Origin: Bacteroidales bacterium
GTDB taxonomy: Bacteria > Bacteroidota > Bacteroidia > Bacteroidales > UBA932
NCBI GenBank assembly: GCA_012798805.1
Contig: JAAZMM010000003.1
Coordinates: forward strand, 1-64,000
Reading direction: 5' to 3'
Length of the DNA: 64,000 nucleotides
Shown piece after piece: positions 35,301 through 43,294 of this stretch. Positions within the stretch are counted from its first letter, which is position 1; each line of letters begins with the position of its first letter. The notes beneath the pieces are model-generated. The model did not search any database. It was not told the DNA's origin and saw only the letters and a list, made by a program, of their open reading frames with translations. Position numbers and translations under genes: made by a program.

Positions 35301-36596
35301 ATGAAACAGTTAAAATTCCTCTTGATCGCCATTATGGCAGCGTTTGCTTTAGTGTTTACATCTTGTGAAGATCCTATTACACCTGATCCTGAACCAGAGG
35401 ATTTGGTGGAGAAATATTTTGATATTTGGGTAAAAGCAGGTACGGATCAGCCCTCTTACCTTGTAAAAAACGTAGCTGACGTTTCTGACCCATCGGTAGT
35501 AATTGACTACCTGAACGCCGGAGCTGATATTACGGGAAAATTGGATGAAGAGATTATCTTTAGAGATGGATATTATTATGAGATCCCCGTCTCTGCGGAT
35601 CGCTTTGGTAAATATCATATTTATGATGGAAAACTAACTGTGATTGCAGAGCGACCTTTCCAGGGAAATACATATAAAAGGTATCGTTATACGCACTGTT
35701 GGTTGGACAAAACCACCCTTTGTATAATGGCGTGGAATGGAGATAAAGTACAACCGGGCATCATCTGGACTAAAATCAATACTAATGATATGTCAATAAT
35801 TGCAGAGGGTCAGTTGGAAGGTGTTGAAATTGATGCAGAAGCCGGTTTCTATTTTAGCACATCTGGTATTGCAAAATATAGGGAGTCTGACGGTTATATC
35901 ATTTATATGACTCAGAAGAAATCAAGGTTTTGGAGTGAAGATTTCAACGTGATATTTATTAAAGCCAGTGACATGAGCGTGAAATGTGATGTTAAAGAGA
36001 GCAGGGTGCACACTATGGCAGGAACTGCATATGGAGAATTGCTTCAGGACAAAACCTTCTGGGATGACAAAGGCAATCTTTATGTAGCCTGCAATACTAA
36101 AAGGGAAGATGCAACAAGCTATACTCAACAGGTAGGGAACTTGCTGCGTATCAATAAGGGAGAGTTTCAGTTTGACCCTAATTACATGGGGCATAACTAT
36201 GATGCAGGAAAGCTAATCACCTCCACATATATGGGCAATAACAAGGCTATTCTTTATATCCAAGACCCTGTGCACACAAATGCTGCCGGATGGGGAAGTA
36301 ATTATAATTGCTATTTTGCAGTTATTGATTTGACGACAGACGAGAGAACAGAGCTTATGTATGAGGGTAAGCCTCTACCTTATAGTCTTGGCACTTTTGC
36401 ACAATTCGCAGTGGTCAGGGATGGCAAAGTCTATCTGGCGACAAATCCTGAGACAGCTGCTCCCGGCATCTATATCTATGATATTGCAACAAAAACTATG
36501 ACGAAGGGCCTTTCCGTTCAGGAAGGTTACTCATTCAGACGTCTTGTTCCTATGGAAAGAGAGATAGATGTGACATTAGACTTATTTAAATATTAA
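35301..36596 (+). CDS. DUF4374 beta-propeller-like surface lipoprotein (XusB-like)
   Basis: The 431-residue lipoprotein has a lipobox (ALVFTSCED, Cys about 22) followed by an acidic/proline linker typical of surface export in Bacteroidota. The rest has repeated four-strand blocks suggestive of a propeller (for example YHIYDGKLTVIAERPFQG, IIYMTQKKSRFW, IYIYDIATKTM). It resembles DUF4374 proteins such as XusB of Bacteroides thetaiotaomicron, which binds ferric enterobactin at the surface. Here it lies 11 bp after the receptor and under a cobalamin riboswitch, so a corrinoid-binding role (compare the unrelated propeller lipoprotein BtuG) is inferred. No haem or metal motif is obvious. Confidence 0.75.
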   Translation: MKQLKFLLIAIMAAFALVFTSCEDPITPDPEPEDLVEKYFDIWVKAGTDQPSYLVKNVADVSDPSVVIDYLNAGADITGKLDEEIIFRDGYYYEIPVSADRFGKYHIYDGKLTVIAERPFQGNTYKRYRYTHCWLDKTTLCIMAWNGDKVQPGIIWTKINTNDMSIIAEGQLEGVEIDAEAGFYFSTSGIAKYRESDGYIIYMTQKKSRFWSEDFNVIFIKASDMSVKCDVKESRVHTMAGTAYGELLQDKTFWDDKGNLYVACNTKREDATSYTQQVGNLLRINKGEFQFDPNYMGHNYDAGKLITSTYMGNNKAILYIQDPVHTNAAGWGSNYNCYFAVIDLTTDERTELMYEGKPLPYSLGTFAQFAVVRDGKVYLATNPETAAPGIYIYDIATKTMTKGLSVQEGYSFRRLVPMEREIDVTLDLFKY

Positions 36597-36607
36597 TTTT
36601 GCGGGCA

Positions 36608-38077
36608 ATGAAGAAGTTTGTGAAATATTTACATAGGATCCATAAATACGTAGGGGGATTTATAGCAATATTTTTTCTTATGTGGTTTGTTACGGGAGTT
36701 ATTCTCGTCTATCATCCATATCCGCGTATTTCTGATAAGATGGTTAATGATAGGATGGAGACGATATGTTGTTCTTCATTGCCCGATTTGCCTTCAATCA
36801 GTAGTCGAGTTGATGGAGAAGTCGAATCATTATCCCTGAGACAATTTCAGGGGCAAACATTGTTCGATGTAACAACAGATGGGAACAAAATCTCATTGGT
36901 TGCCGATACATTACAAGAGCAGCAAGTAAAACCCATAACATTCGCTACTATTGAAATTGAGGCTGCGAAATGGTCAGATGCTCCCGTTCTCCGTGTTGAT
37001 ACGCTGCATAAAAGGGAGCAGTGGGTGCTCTATTCCAGATATGACAGGGCTATGCCGCTTTATAAGTTCTATTTTGATGATGAAGATAAAACAGAGCTTT
37101 TTGTTTCCGGAAAAAATGGTATGCCCCAACAAATCACGACCAGGAAAGAGCGTATTTGGGCTTGGGTAAGTGCAATTCCTCATAAACTCTATTTCCCTTT
37201 CATCAGGAGAGATGTGGGCAGGTGGAAAACTTGTATTATCGTCGGCGCATCAATTTGTCTTGTGGCAGCTCTATCCGGATTTATCTTGGGAATATATATG
37301 CTGGCAAATAGATACAGGCAAAAAAAGCGTTTGGAGGTACCTTATAAAAAGGGGTGGAAACGTTGGCATTACATTATGGGTTTAGTTTTTGGGGTCTTTC
37401 TGATATGGTGGGCTATAAGTGGTATTTTTTCAATGTCGAGGGTTCCGCAATGGTTGGTGCCCACCAAAGCTGAACATTGGTTTAATCCTGCTCAATTATG
37501 GGGAAAGGGTTTATCACCTCTTGATGAATATAAGTTGGATTATCGTAACTTGCAGCAAATTTATCCAAATTTGAAAAGAATAGATTGGGTAAGATTTGCA
37601 GAGATACCGGCATATTTTGTAATTGAAGGTGAAAATGAGTTCTATATTGATGCCTCAAGTAGCGATATAGTACCATTGAATGTACCCCAGGAGATAATTG
37701 AAAATGGATTTAAAAAGATTCATGGAGAAGATGTGCCAATTAAGATTACAACTCTTGAAAAGTATGACAATTATTATTTAAATTTGAGGAGAACTCTGGA
37801 GTTACCTGTTTACAAGATAGAATTAGAGGATAGTGACCGAAGTTTATATTATGTCAATCCACGTAATGGGTATATCAGATATTTGAATAAGAACAAGATG
37901 GTTGACAAATGGCTTTTCAGTGCAATTCACTACTTAAATATGGGATGGCTGATAAATCGTCCGGCGCTATGGACATTCTGCTTTTGGTTTTTAAGCCTTG
38001 GATGTGCGACCGTTTGTTTGACCGGAGTTGTATTGGGAGCAAAAACTCTTTTCTGTAGAAGAAGGCAAAAGAAGTGA
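36608..38077 (+). CDS. PepSY-associated transmembrane protein (XusC-like, possible reductase)
   Basis: The 489-residue inner-membrane protein has four predicted helices (about 16-36, 208-235, 255-280 and 450-478) with two large periplasmic PepSY-type regions between them. His residues flank the helices: H9 and H12 (LHRIHKYVGG), one in IPHKLYF, one in RWHYIMG and one in AIHYLNMG. This pattern is seen in PepSY-TM ferric-siderophore reductases that bind haem. ATG 36608 is preferred over a TTG 9 bp upstream. In Xus systems this protein follows the DUF4374 lipoprotein, as here. Reduction of Co(III) corrinoid, or of iron, in the periplasm is an inference. Confidence 0.8.
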   Translation: MKKFVKYLHRIHKYVGGFIAIFFLMWFVTGVILVYHPYPRISDKMVNDRMETICCSSLPDLPSISSRVDGEVESLSLRQFQGQTLFDVTTDGNKISLVADTLQEQQVKPITFATIEIEAAKWSDAPVLRVDTLHKREQWVLYSRYDRAMPLYKFYFDDEDKTELFVSGKNGMPQQITTRKERIWAWVSAIPHKLYFPFIRRDVGRWKTCIIVGASICLVAALSGFILGIYMLANRYRQKKRLEVPYKKGWKRWHYIMGLVFGVFLIWWAISGIFSMSRVPQWLVPTKAEHWFNPAQLWGKGLSPLDEYKLDYRNLQQIYPNLKRIDWVRFAEIPAYFVIEGENEFYIDASSSDIVPLNVPQEIIENGFKKIHGEDVPIKITTLEKYDNYYLNLRRTLELPVYKIELEDSDRSLYYVNPRNGYIRYLNKNKMVDKWLFSAIHYLNMGWLINRPALWTFCFWFLSLGCATVCLTGVVLGAKTLFCRRRQKK

Positions 38078-39369
38078 AACCACAATTATTGATAGGAGCA
38101 TTAAATTCGGGAAGCGGTAAAACCACTTTCACAATGGGATTCCTGCGACTTTTGAAAAGGCAAGGGATACAGGTTCAACCTTTTAAATGTGGACCTGACT
38201 ATATTGATACCCGGTTTCATTCATTAGCTTCAGGAGCCGCCTCCATCAATTTAGACACTTGGCTTGCATCGGAAGAACATCTGCGTTATCTGTACAGTTC
38301 GTATGGTAAAGATGCAGATGTCTGCGTTGTTGAGGGGGTGATGGGCCTGTTTGATGGCTATTCGAGGATGAAGGGAAGCAGTGCAGAGGTGGCTGCTTTG
38401 ATGGATATACCGGTGCTCTTGCTGGTAAATGCCCGCTCTATCGCCTATTCCGTAGCTCCGCTTCTCAGTGGTCTTGCCAATTTTTCACCAAATGTGCGGA
38501 TCATAGGCGTGGTCTTCAACCAGGTCTCTTCAATCTCTCATTATGCTCATTTACAAGAGGCATGTCAGGATGTTGGTGTGGAGTGTTTTGGTTATCTGCC
38601 CAACACAAAGTCTTTGAAAATGCCTTCCAGGCAATTGGGGTTAGCTTTTGGTGCCAAAAAACGGATGGATTTGCAAATGGATCAGGCGGCGGAATTGATA
38701 GACAAACATGTGAATATTGGACGGTTGTTGGAAGTTTGTGAGCGTCCGTTTCCCGGCTGTGAAGAGAAACTGGATAGTTCTGGTAATCTGACCATTGCGG
38801 TTGCCAGGGATGCTGCATTCAATTTTGTTTATAGGGAAAATATAGCTCAACTGGATAGATTGGGGAAAATTCTCTATTTTAGCCCATTAAAGGGGGATGC
38901 TTTGCCGGCGGCTGATTTAGTCTATTTCCCGGGAGGTTATCCTGAACTATATGCATACCGTTTGCAGAAGCAGGAACGGCTGATGAATGAGTTGAAGAAG
39001 TATGTGGAGAATGGTGGGCATCTGTTGGCGGAATGCGGTGGGATGATTTTCCTCTCTCGTTCATTGGTCACCAGAACAGGCGAAAAGAGATATATGATGT
39101 CCGGCATTCTGCCTCTGGATTGTACAATGGAGAATGCTCGTCTCCATTTGGGGTATCGGAAGATGAGTATAGCAGGCAGTGAGTGGCGGGGGCACGAATT
39201 TCATTATTCGGAAGTAGTGTTACCTGAGGCAATTCCTTCAGTTGCAACTCAGCAGAATGCCAAGGGTATAGATGTTCCTACACCATTATATCGCTATAAG
39301 AATGTGATAGCCGGCTTCACTCATTGGTATTGGGGAGAAAAGGATATTATGGATTTGTGGAACCTATAA
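38074..39369 (+). CDS. cbiA: Cobyrinic acid a,c-diamide synthase
   Basis: The 431-residue enzyme amidates the a and c carboxylates of (cobalt) cobyrinic acid using ATP and glutamine. The P-loop ALNSGSGKTT sits at 9-18, PFKCGPDYIDTRFH and VVEGVMGLFDGY follow, and unlike CobQ in this window the C-terminal GATase domain is present, with the nucleophile Cys in LLAECGGMIFLSRSL and a late His in IAGFTHWYWG. It starts with GTG 38074 overlapping the stop of the PepSY gene, so this biosynthetic gene is coupled to uptake genes and lies under the riboswitch. Confidence 0.96.
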   Translation: MKPQLLIGALNSGSGKTTFTMGFLRLLKRQGIQVQPFKCGPDYIDTRFHSLASGAASINLDTWLASEEHLRYLYSSYGKDADVCVVEGVMGLFDGYSRMKGSSAEVAALMDIPVLLLVNARSIAYSVAPLLSGLANFSPNVRIIGVVFNQVSSISHYAHLQEACQDVGVECFGYLPNTKSLKMPSRQLGLAFGAKKRMDLQMDQAAELIDKHVNIGRLLEVCERPFPGCEEKLDSSGNLTIAVARDAAFNFVYRENIAQLDRLGKILYFSPLKGDALPAADLVYFPGGYPELYAYRLQKQERLMNELKKYVENGGHLLAECGGMIFLSRSLVTRTGEKRYMMSGILPLDCTMENARLHLGYRKMSIAGSEWRGHEFHYSEVVLPEAIPSVATQQNAKGIDVPTPLYRYKNVIAGFTHWYWGEKDIMDLWNL

Positions 39370-39382
39370 TAAATAATAATTG

Positions 39383-40543
39383 ATGAAGAGAGTTACAATA
39401 CTAAGCATATGCCTGCTGCTAATACTAATGACGGGATGTAAAAACAGGGGGCAACGGATACTCCTAACATCGGTCGGGGACGTAGGGGAGGCTCAGGCCT
39501 TTGTGGAGCAAATAAAGCCGAAGTATGCAAAAGGTTTTCTGGTGACCTATACTGAAGAGGGTTGTCTATTAGAGATCAGAGATCCCCAGAGTACAAGTGA
39601 CAATCGCTCTTTTCATTATTTTTTGATTCCCCGGGGAGTTACTCCCAAACAAGTTCCGAAAGATTACACTTTAATTGAGGTGCCGGTGCGAAGTGTTATT
39701 TGTATGACCTCACTGCAACTATCCAATTTTATCAAGTTGGATGAATTGGATAGGGTCGTGGGAATCACCAGTACCCGACATTTATTTAATGAAGAGATAA
39801 ACCGAAGACTGGAAGATGGAAGGACGCGTAAAATAGGCATTGAGGGCAATTTTGACAACGAGGTAATTATGGGTGTAAATCCGGATGTGATATTGATCTC
39901 TCCTTTTAAACGCGGAGGATATGATGCCATGAAAGAGGTGGATATTCCCCTGATTCCTCATACCGGTTATAAAGAAATGTCTCCGTTAGGACAGGCTGAA
40001 TGGATTAAATTTGTCGGCTTATTGACGGGAACGGAGGATAAGGCCAACATTTGTTTTGCCGGCATAGAACAGAGATACAACGAGTTGAAAGAACTAGCAT
40101 CAAATGTTAAAGATCGTCCGGTGGTTTTTAGTGGTGAAATGCGTGGAGGCAATTGGTATGCAGTTGGAGGAAAGAGTTTTTTAGCTCAATTGTTCAAAGA
40201 TGCAGGAGCAGATTATTTTTTAAAGGATAACCAGGAGTCCGGTGGAGTCGTTCTCGATTTGGAAACTGTCTATTTTCAGGCTGCTGATGCCCGTTATTGG
40301 CGTATTGTCAATAGTTATCAAGGTACTTTTACTTATGATGTTTTGAGGAAAAATGATGACCGTTATGCCGATTTTCGCGCTTTTAAGGAGAAAGGAATAA
40401 TATATTGCAATATGCGTGAGAAGCCCTTTTATGAGAAAATGCCTGTAGAGCCGGAGCTTATTTTGGCAGACTTAATCAAGATATTTCATCCCCAACTGTT
40501 ACCGGAGGATTATCAGCCGGTTTATTATGAGTTGTTGAAATGA
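39383..40543 (+). CDS. btuF: Corrinoid ABC transporter substrate-binding lipoprotein (BtuF-like)
   Basis: The 386-residue protein has an N-terminal lipoprotein signal (LLLILMTGCKN, Cys about 17) and the class III periplasmic-binding fold: a first lobe with MTSLQLSNFIKLDELDRVVGIT, a long backbone helix near EWIKFVGLLTGTEDKANICF and a second lobe with VFSGEMRGGNWYAVGGKSFLAQLFKDAGADY. The VNPDVILI strand is typical of BtuF/FecB/FhuD proteins. The family also carries siderophores and haem; corrinoid is preferred because of the riboswitch and cbiA. ATG 39383 is chosen over an adjacent TTG. It overlaps btuC by 4 bp. Confidence 0.85.
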   Translation: MKRVTILSICLLLILMTGCKNRGQRILLTSVGDVGEAQAFVEQIKPKYAKGFLVTYTEEGCLLEIRDPQSTSDNRSFHYFLIPRGVTPKQVPKDYTLIEVPVRSVICMTSLQLSNFIKLDELDRVVGITSTRHLFNEEINRRLEDGRTRKIGIEGNFDNEVIMGVNPDVILISPFKRGGYDAMKEVDIPLIPHTGYKEMSPLGQAEWIKFVGLLTGTEDKANICFAGIEQRYNELKELASNVKDRPVVFSGEMRGGNWYAVGGKSFLAQLFKDAGADYFLKDNQESGGVVLDLETVYFQAADARYWRIVNSYQGTFTYDVLRKNDDRYADFRAFKEKGIIYCNMREKPFYEKMPVEPELILADLIKIFHPQLLPEDYQPVYYELLK

Positions 40544-41580
40544 GAAGCAGGGTTGTACCATCTATGCTGTTGCTGGCACTATCTATATTGGTGCTTTTAA
40601 TGCTAAACCTTTTTCTGGGTTCAGTATCGATTCCATTCCGCTCTATTTGGAATATATTATGGGGAATGAATGATGGGGAATCTATTATTTGGCACAATAT
40701 AGTCATGAAATCGCGTGTTCCTCAAGCATTGACAGCCATGGTTGCCGGTGCCGGATTAGCAGTCAGTGGTTTACAGATGCAGACTGTTTTTCGCAATCCT
40801 TTGGCCGGTCCATCGGTACTTGGAATCAGTTCGGGTGCCAGTCTAGGGGTGGCTTTCGTCATTTTGTTGTCGGGAAGTATTGGGGGTGTAGCTTTGAGTC
40901 GTTTAGGCTTTGTGGGTGAACTTGCTGTGACCATGGGGGCTATTATAGGTGCTTTGTCTATTATGGCATTGATTGTTTATGTCTCCCAACGGGTGCGCGG
41001 GAATGTAACTTTGCTGATAATTGGAGTGATGATCGGCTATGTTGCGAGTGCTGTTATCGGAGTGTTGAAGTTCTTCAGTGTTGAAGAAGATGTCCGTGCA
41101 TATGTAATTTGGGGACTGGGTAGCTTCGCGCGTGTCTCAGGCAATAAAGTTACTCTATTTGTCTCTATCATGGCTCTCTTGCTTCCACTATCACTCCTGC
41201 TTATCAAGACCTTAAATCTCTTATTGTTGGGTGACGACTATGCTCGGAATTTGGGTCTTAATATAAAGCGCGCCCGTATGTTGGTAATAACCTGTTCAGG
41301 AGTCCTGGTAGCTATCGTAACTGCCTATTGTGGCCCGATTACTTTTCTTGGATTGGCAGTACCCCATCTTTGTCGGGCAATTTTCCAAACTTCAAACCAT
41401 CGTGTTTTGATGCCGGCATCAATGTTTGCCGGAGCAGCATTGGCGTTGCTTTGCAATCTCATTGCCCGAATGCCGGGTTTTGAGGGGGCATTGCCCGTCA
41501 ATTCCGTTACTGCCTTAATTGGTGCGCCCATAGTCATATATGTATTATTCAAGAAACGACGCGAAGAGGTGACTGAATGA
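40540..41580 (+). CDS. btuC: Corrinoid ABC transporter permease (BtuC-like, FecCD family)
   Basis: The 346-residue permease has about ten hydrophobic helices. Family features include RVPQALTAMVAGAGLAVSGL, the MQTVFRNPLAGPSVLGISSG segment, VIWGLGSF, ARNLGLNIKRARML (coupling helix to the ATPase) and CGPITFLGLAVPHLCRAI. It forms a homodimeric channel in the inner membrane with BtuD. Substrate assignment rests on the operon context. It overlaps both neighbours by 4 bp. Confidence 0.9.
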   Translation: MRSRVVPSMLLLALSILVLLMLNLFLGSVSIPFRSIWNILWGMNDGESIIWHNIVMKSRVPQALTAMVAGAGLAVSGLQMQTVFRNPLAGPSVLGISSGASLGVAFVILLSGSIGGVALSRLGFVGELAVTMGAIIGALSIMALIVYVSQRVRGNVTLLIIGVMIGYVASAVIGVLKFFSVEEDVRAYVIWGLGSFARVSGNKVTLFVSIMALLLPLSLLLIKTLNLLLLGDDYARNLGLNIKRARMLVITCSGVLVAIVTAYCGPITFLGLAVPHLCRAIFQTSNHRVLMPASMFAGAALALLCNLIARMPGFEGALPVNSVTALIGAPIVIYVLFKKRREEVTE

Positions 41581-42587
41581 TGAAACAGGAAACCATACAA
41601 ATAAAGGAGCTGTCTATCGGGTATAGAGGCAAGACCAGGCCTCACATCGTAGCACAGAATATCAATGCTACAATTTGTAACGGCGAATTAACCTGTCTGC
41701 TTGGAGCAAACGGAGCAGGTAAGTCCACTTTGATACGTACCCTGTCTGCATTTCTAAGGCCATTGGCCGGGGAAATAATAATTATGGGCAAACCTCTGCG
41801 AGAATATACTGACAAGCAACTGGCAACTGTTATTGGCGTGGTATTGACCGGAAAATCTCACTTACGCAATATTACGGTTTCAGAACTTATCGGTCTGGGA
41901 CGTAGCCCTTACACCGGGTTTTGGGGTACATTAAAGAAAAAAGATCAGAGCATTGTGGAGAATGTTATAGAGCTGGTTGGTATTGGGGATCTTAAAACAA
42001 ATATGGTGCATACCCTGAGTGATGGTGAACGCCAAAAGGTAATGATTGCTAAAGCTTTGGCACAGGAAACCCCTATTATATTTCTTGATGAGCCTACCGC
42101 ATTTATTGATTATCCCAGCAAAATAGAGATACTCCATCTACTTCACCGCCTATCCCGTGAGATGCGTAAAACTATATTTTTCTCCACACATGATTTGGAA
42201 TTGGCGCTTCAAATTGCCGACAAGGTTTGGCTAATGGAGAGAAATAAAGAACTCCTGTCAGGCACTCCCGAAGACCTGGCTCTGGATGGTAGTTTGGGTG
42301 GTTTTTTTAAAAGTAAAGGTGTGGCTTTTGACCCCTGGAGCGGTCTTTATCGCGTAGATCACCTCTTTGATAAAGAGCTGCATTTAAAGGGAAACGGTCT
42401 CAAATATGCTATGGTACAGAAAGCTCTGCGCCGTAATGGCATATATGCCTCCTCAGATGTCAACTCGCAGATAGTTGTTGTTGCTGACGATGCTTTAGAT
42501 GGCTATACGATCCATACACCAAAAGAGGAGAAGTTGCATGTAAAAAAAATATTGGATGTGGTGGACGCAATACTATCGATTTTGTAA
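41577..42587 (+). CDS. btuD: Corrinoid ABC transporter ATPase (BtuD-like) with C-terminal extension
   Basis: The 336-residue ATPase shows Walker A LLGANGAGKST, the ABC signature LSDGERQK, Walker B PIIFLDEPT and the switch His in FFSTHDLELAL. The core ends near residue 245; an extra segment of about 90 residues follows (from AFDPWSGLYRVDH to the end) that is absent from E. coli BtuD. It is the last gene of the riboswitch-led operon. The region 42588-42665 downstream holds the cdd promoter and no terminator that I can see. Confidence 0.9.
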   Translation: MMKQETIQIKELSIGYRGKTRPHIVAQNINATICNGELTCLLGANGAGKSTLIRTLSAFLRPLAGEIIIMGKPLREYTDKQLATVIGVVLTGKSHLRNITVSELIGLGRSPYTGFWGTLKKKDQSIVENVIELVGIGDLKTNMVHTLSDGERQKVMIAKALAQETPIIFLDEPTAFIDYPSKIEILHLLHRLSREMRKTIFFSTHDLELALQIADKVWLMERNKELLSGTPEDLALDGSLGGFFKSKGVAFDPWSGLYRVDHLFDKELHLKGNGLKYAMVQKALRRNGIYASSDVNSQIVVVADDALDGYTIHTPKEEKLHVKKILDVVDAILSIL

Positions 42588-42610
42588 CTTTGATCTACAG
42601 GATAGCACAT

Positions 42611-42641
42611 TTGGCCAAAATTAAAAAATGTTCTACATTCG
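42611..42641 (+). promoter_or_regulatory. Promoter of cdd
   Basis: TTG 42611-42613 (in TTTG) and TACATTCG 42634-42641 are separated by 20 bp. The -7 box differs by one base from TAnnTTTG. The ATG is 25 bp downstream. Confidence 0.65.
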
Positions 42642-42665
42642 CAAGATAAACCAAAATATCGCGAT

Positions 42666-43142
42666 ATGACAGAACGACAATTGCATATCAAATATCTCGA
42701 ATATTTTTCCGCCTCTAAATTGCCCTCTCCCGATAGGGAGCTTCTGGAAAGTGCAGTCAGCGCAGCCGATGGTGCCTATGCAAGGTATTCATTATTTAGA
42801 GTAGGTGCAGCTGTGCGTATGAGCAACGGCGAGGTGGTTATCGGATCAAATCAGGAAAATGCTGCATATCCTTCAGGCCTTTGCGCAGAGCGTACTGCAC
42901 TCTTTTATGCCTCAGCCCGCTATCCGAAGGAGAGTGTGGAGGCCATTGCCGTCGTAGCGGTGGATGAGAATGGTGTCTTGTCTGAGTTGACCTATCCCTG
43001 CGGTGCATGTCGTCAGGTGATGGCGGAATATGAGATGCGTGCCGGTCGCGATATAAAGATAATAGTGGGTAGTGCGGGTGCTGTACAGGTTTTCACGGGA
43101 GTGAAATCTTTAATGCCGTTTATATTTGATAATTTGGCATAA
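42666..43142 (+). CDS. cdd: Cytidine deaminase
   Basis: The 158-residue zinc enzyme converts cytidine and deoxycytidine to uridine forms in pyrimidine salvage. ARYSLFRVGAAVRMSNGEVVIGSNQENAAYPSGLCAERTALF contains the substrate-binding region and the CAE active site (zinc Cys and catalytic Glu; quoted as positions about 38-79). PCGACRQVM supplies the other two zinc Cys. Length is close to that of the homotetrameric type, with about 20 extra N-terminal residues. Its stop codon touches the U-tract of the convergent SRP RNA gene. Confidence 0.95.
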   Translation: MTERQLHIKYLEYFSASKLPSPDRELLESAVSAADGAYARYSLFRVGAAVRMSNGEVVIGSNQENAAYPSGLCAERTALFYASARYPKESVEAIAVVAVDENGVLSELTYPCGACRQVMAEYEMRAGRDIKIIVGSAGAVQVFTGVKSLMPFIFDNLA

Positions 43143-43147
43143 AAAAA

Positions 43148-43244
43148 GGGTAAGCTTGATATATCGCACCGCTACAACCATCTACCCTTGCTGCCTTCCG
43201 ACCCTGGGGGAGTTCAATGGGAGCTGGTCGTATATGACTTACCC
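43148..43244 (-). ncRNA. ffs: Signal recognition particle RNA (4.5S, small type)
   Basis: On the minus strand the RNA starts GGGTAAGTC and ends GCTTACCC. These ends pair (43148-43154 with 43238-43244), and a U7 run (43141-43147) follows as terminator. The apical domain reads CCCCCAGGGTCGGAAGGCAG then CAAGGGTAG, which is the conserved GGAA-tetraloop and asymmetric-loop region bound by Ffh. Length about 97 nt fits small bacterial SRP RNAs. A full-consensus promoter lies directly upstream. Confidence 0.95.
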
Positions 43245-43249
43245 AACTA

Positions 43250-43280
43250 CAAAATTAGCTATATTTTCTTTAATAAACAA
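43250..43280 (-). promoter_or_regulatory. Promoter of SRP RNA
   Basis: The minus strand has TTG (plus-strand CAA at 43278-43280), 20 bp, then TAATTTTG (43250-43257), a full Bacteroidota consensus. The start site predicted is within a few bases of the RNA 5' end at 43244. It occupies nearly all the gap to mnmA. Confidence 0.85.
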
Positions 43281-43294
43281 TTTTTTGACTCTCA

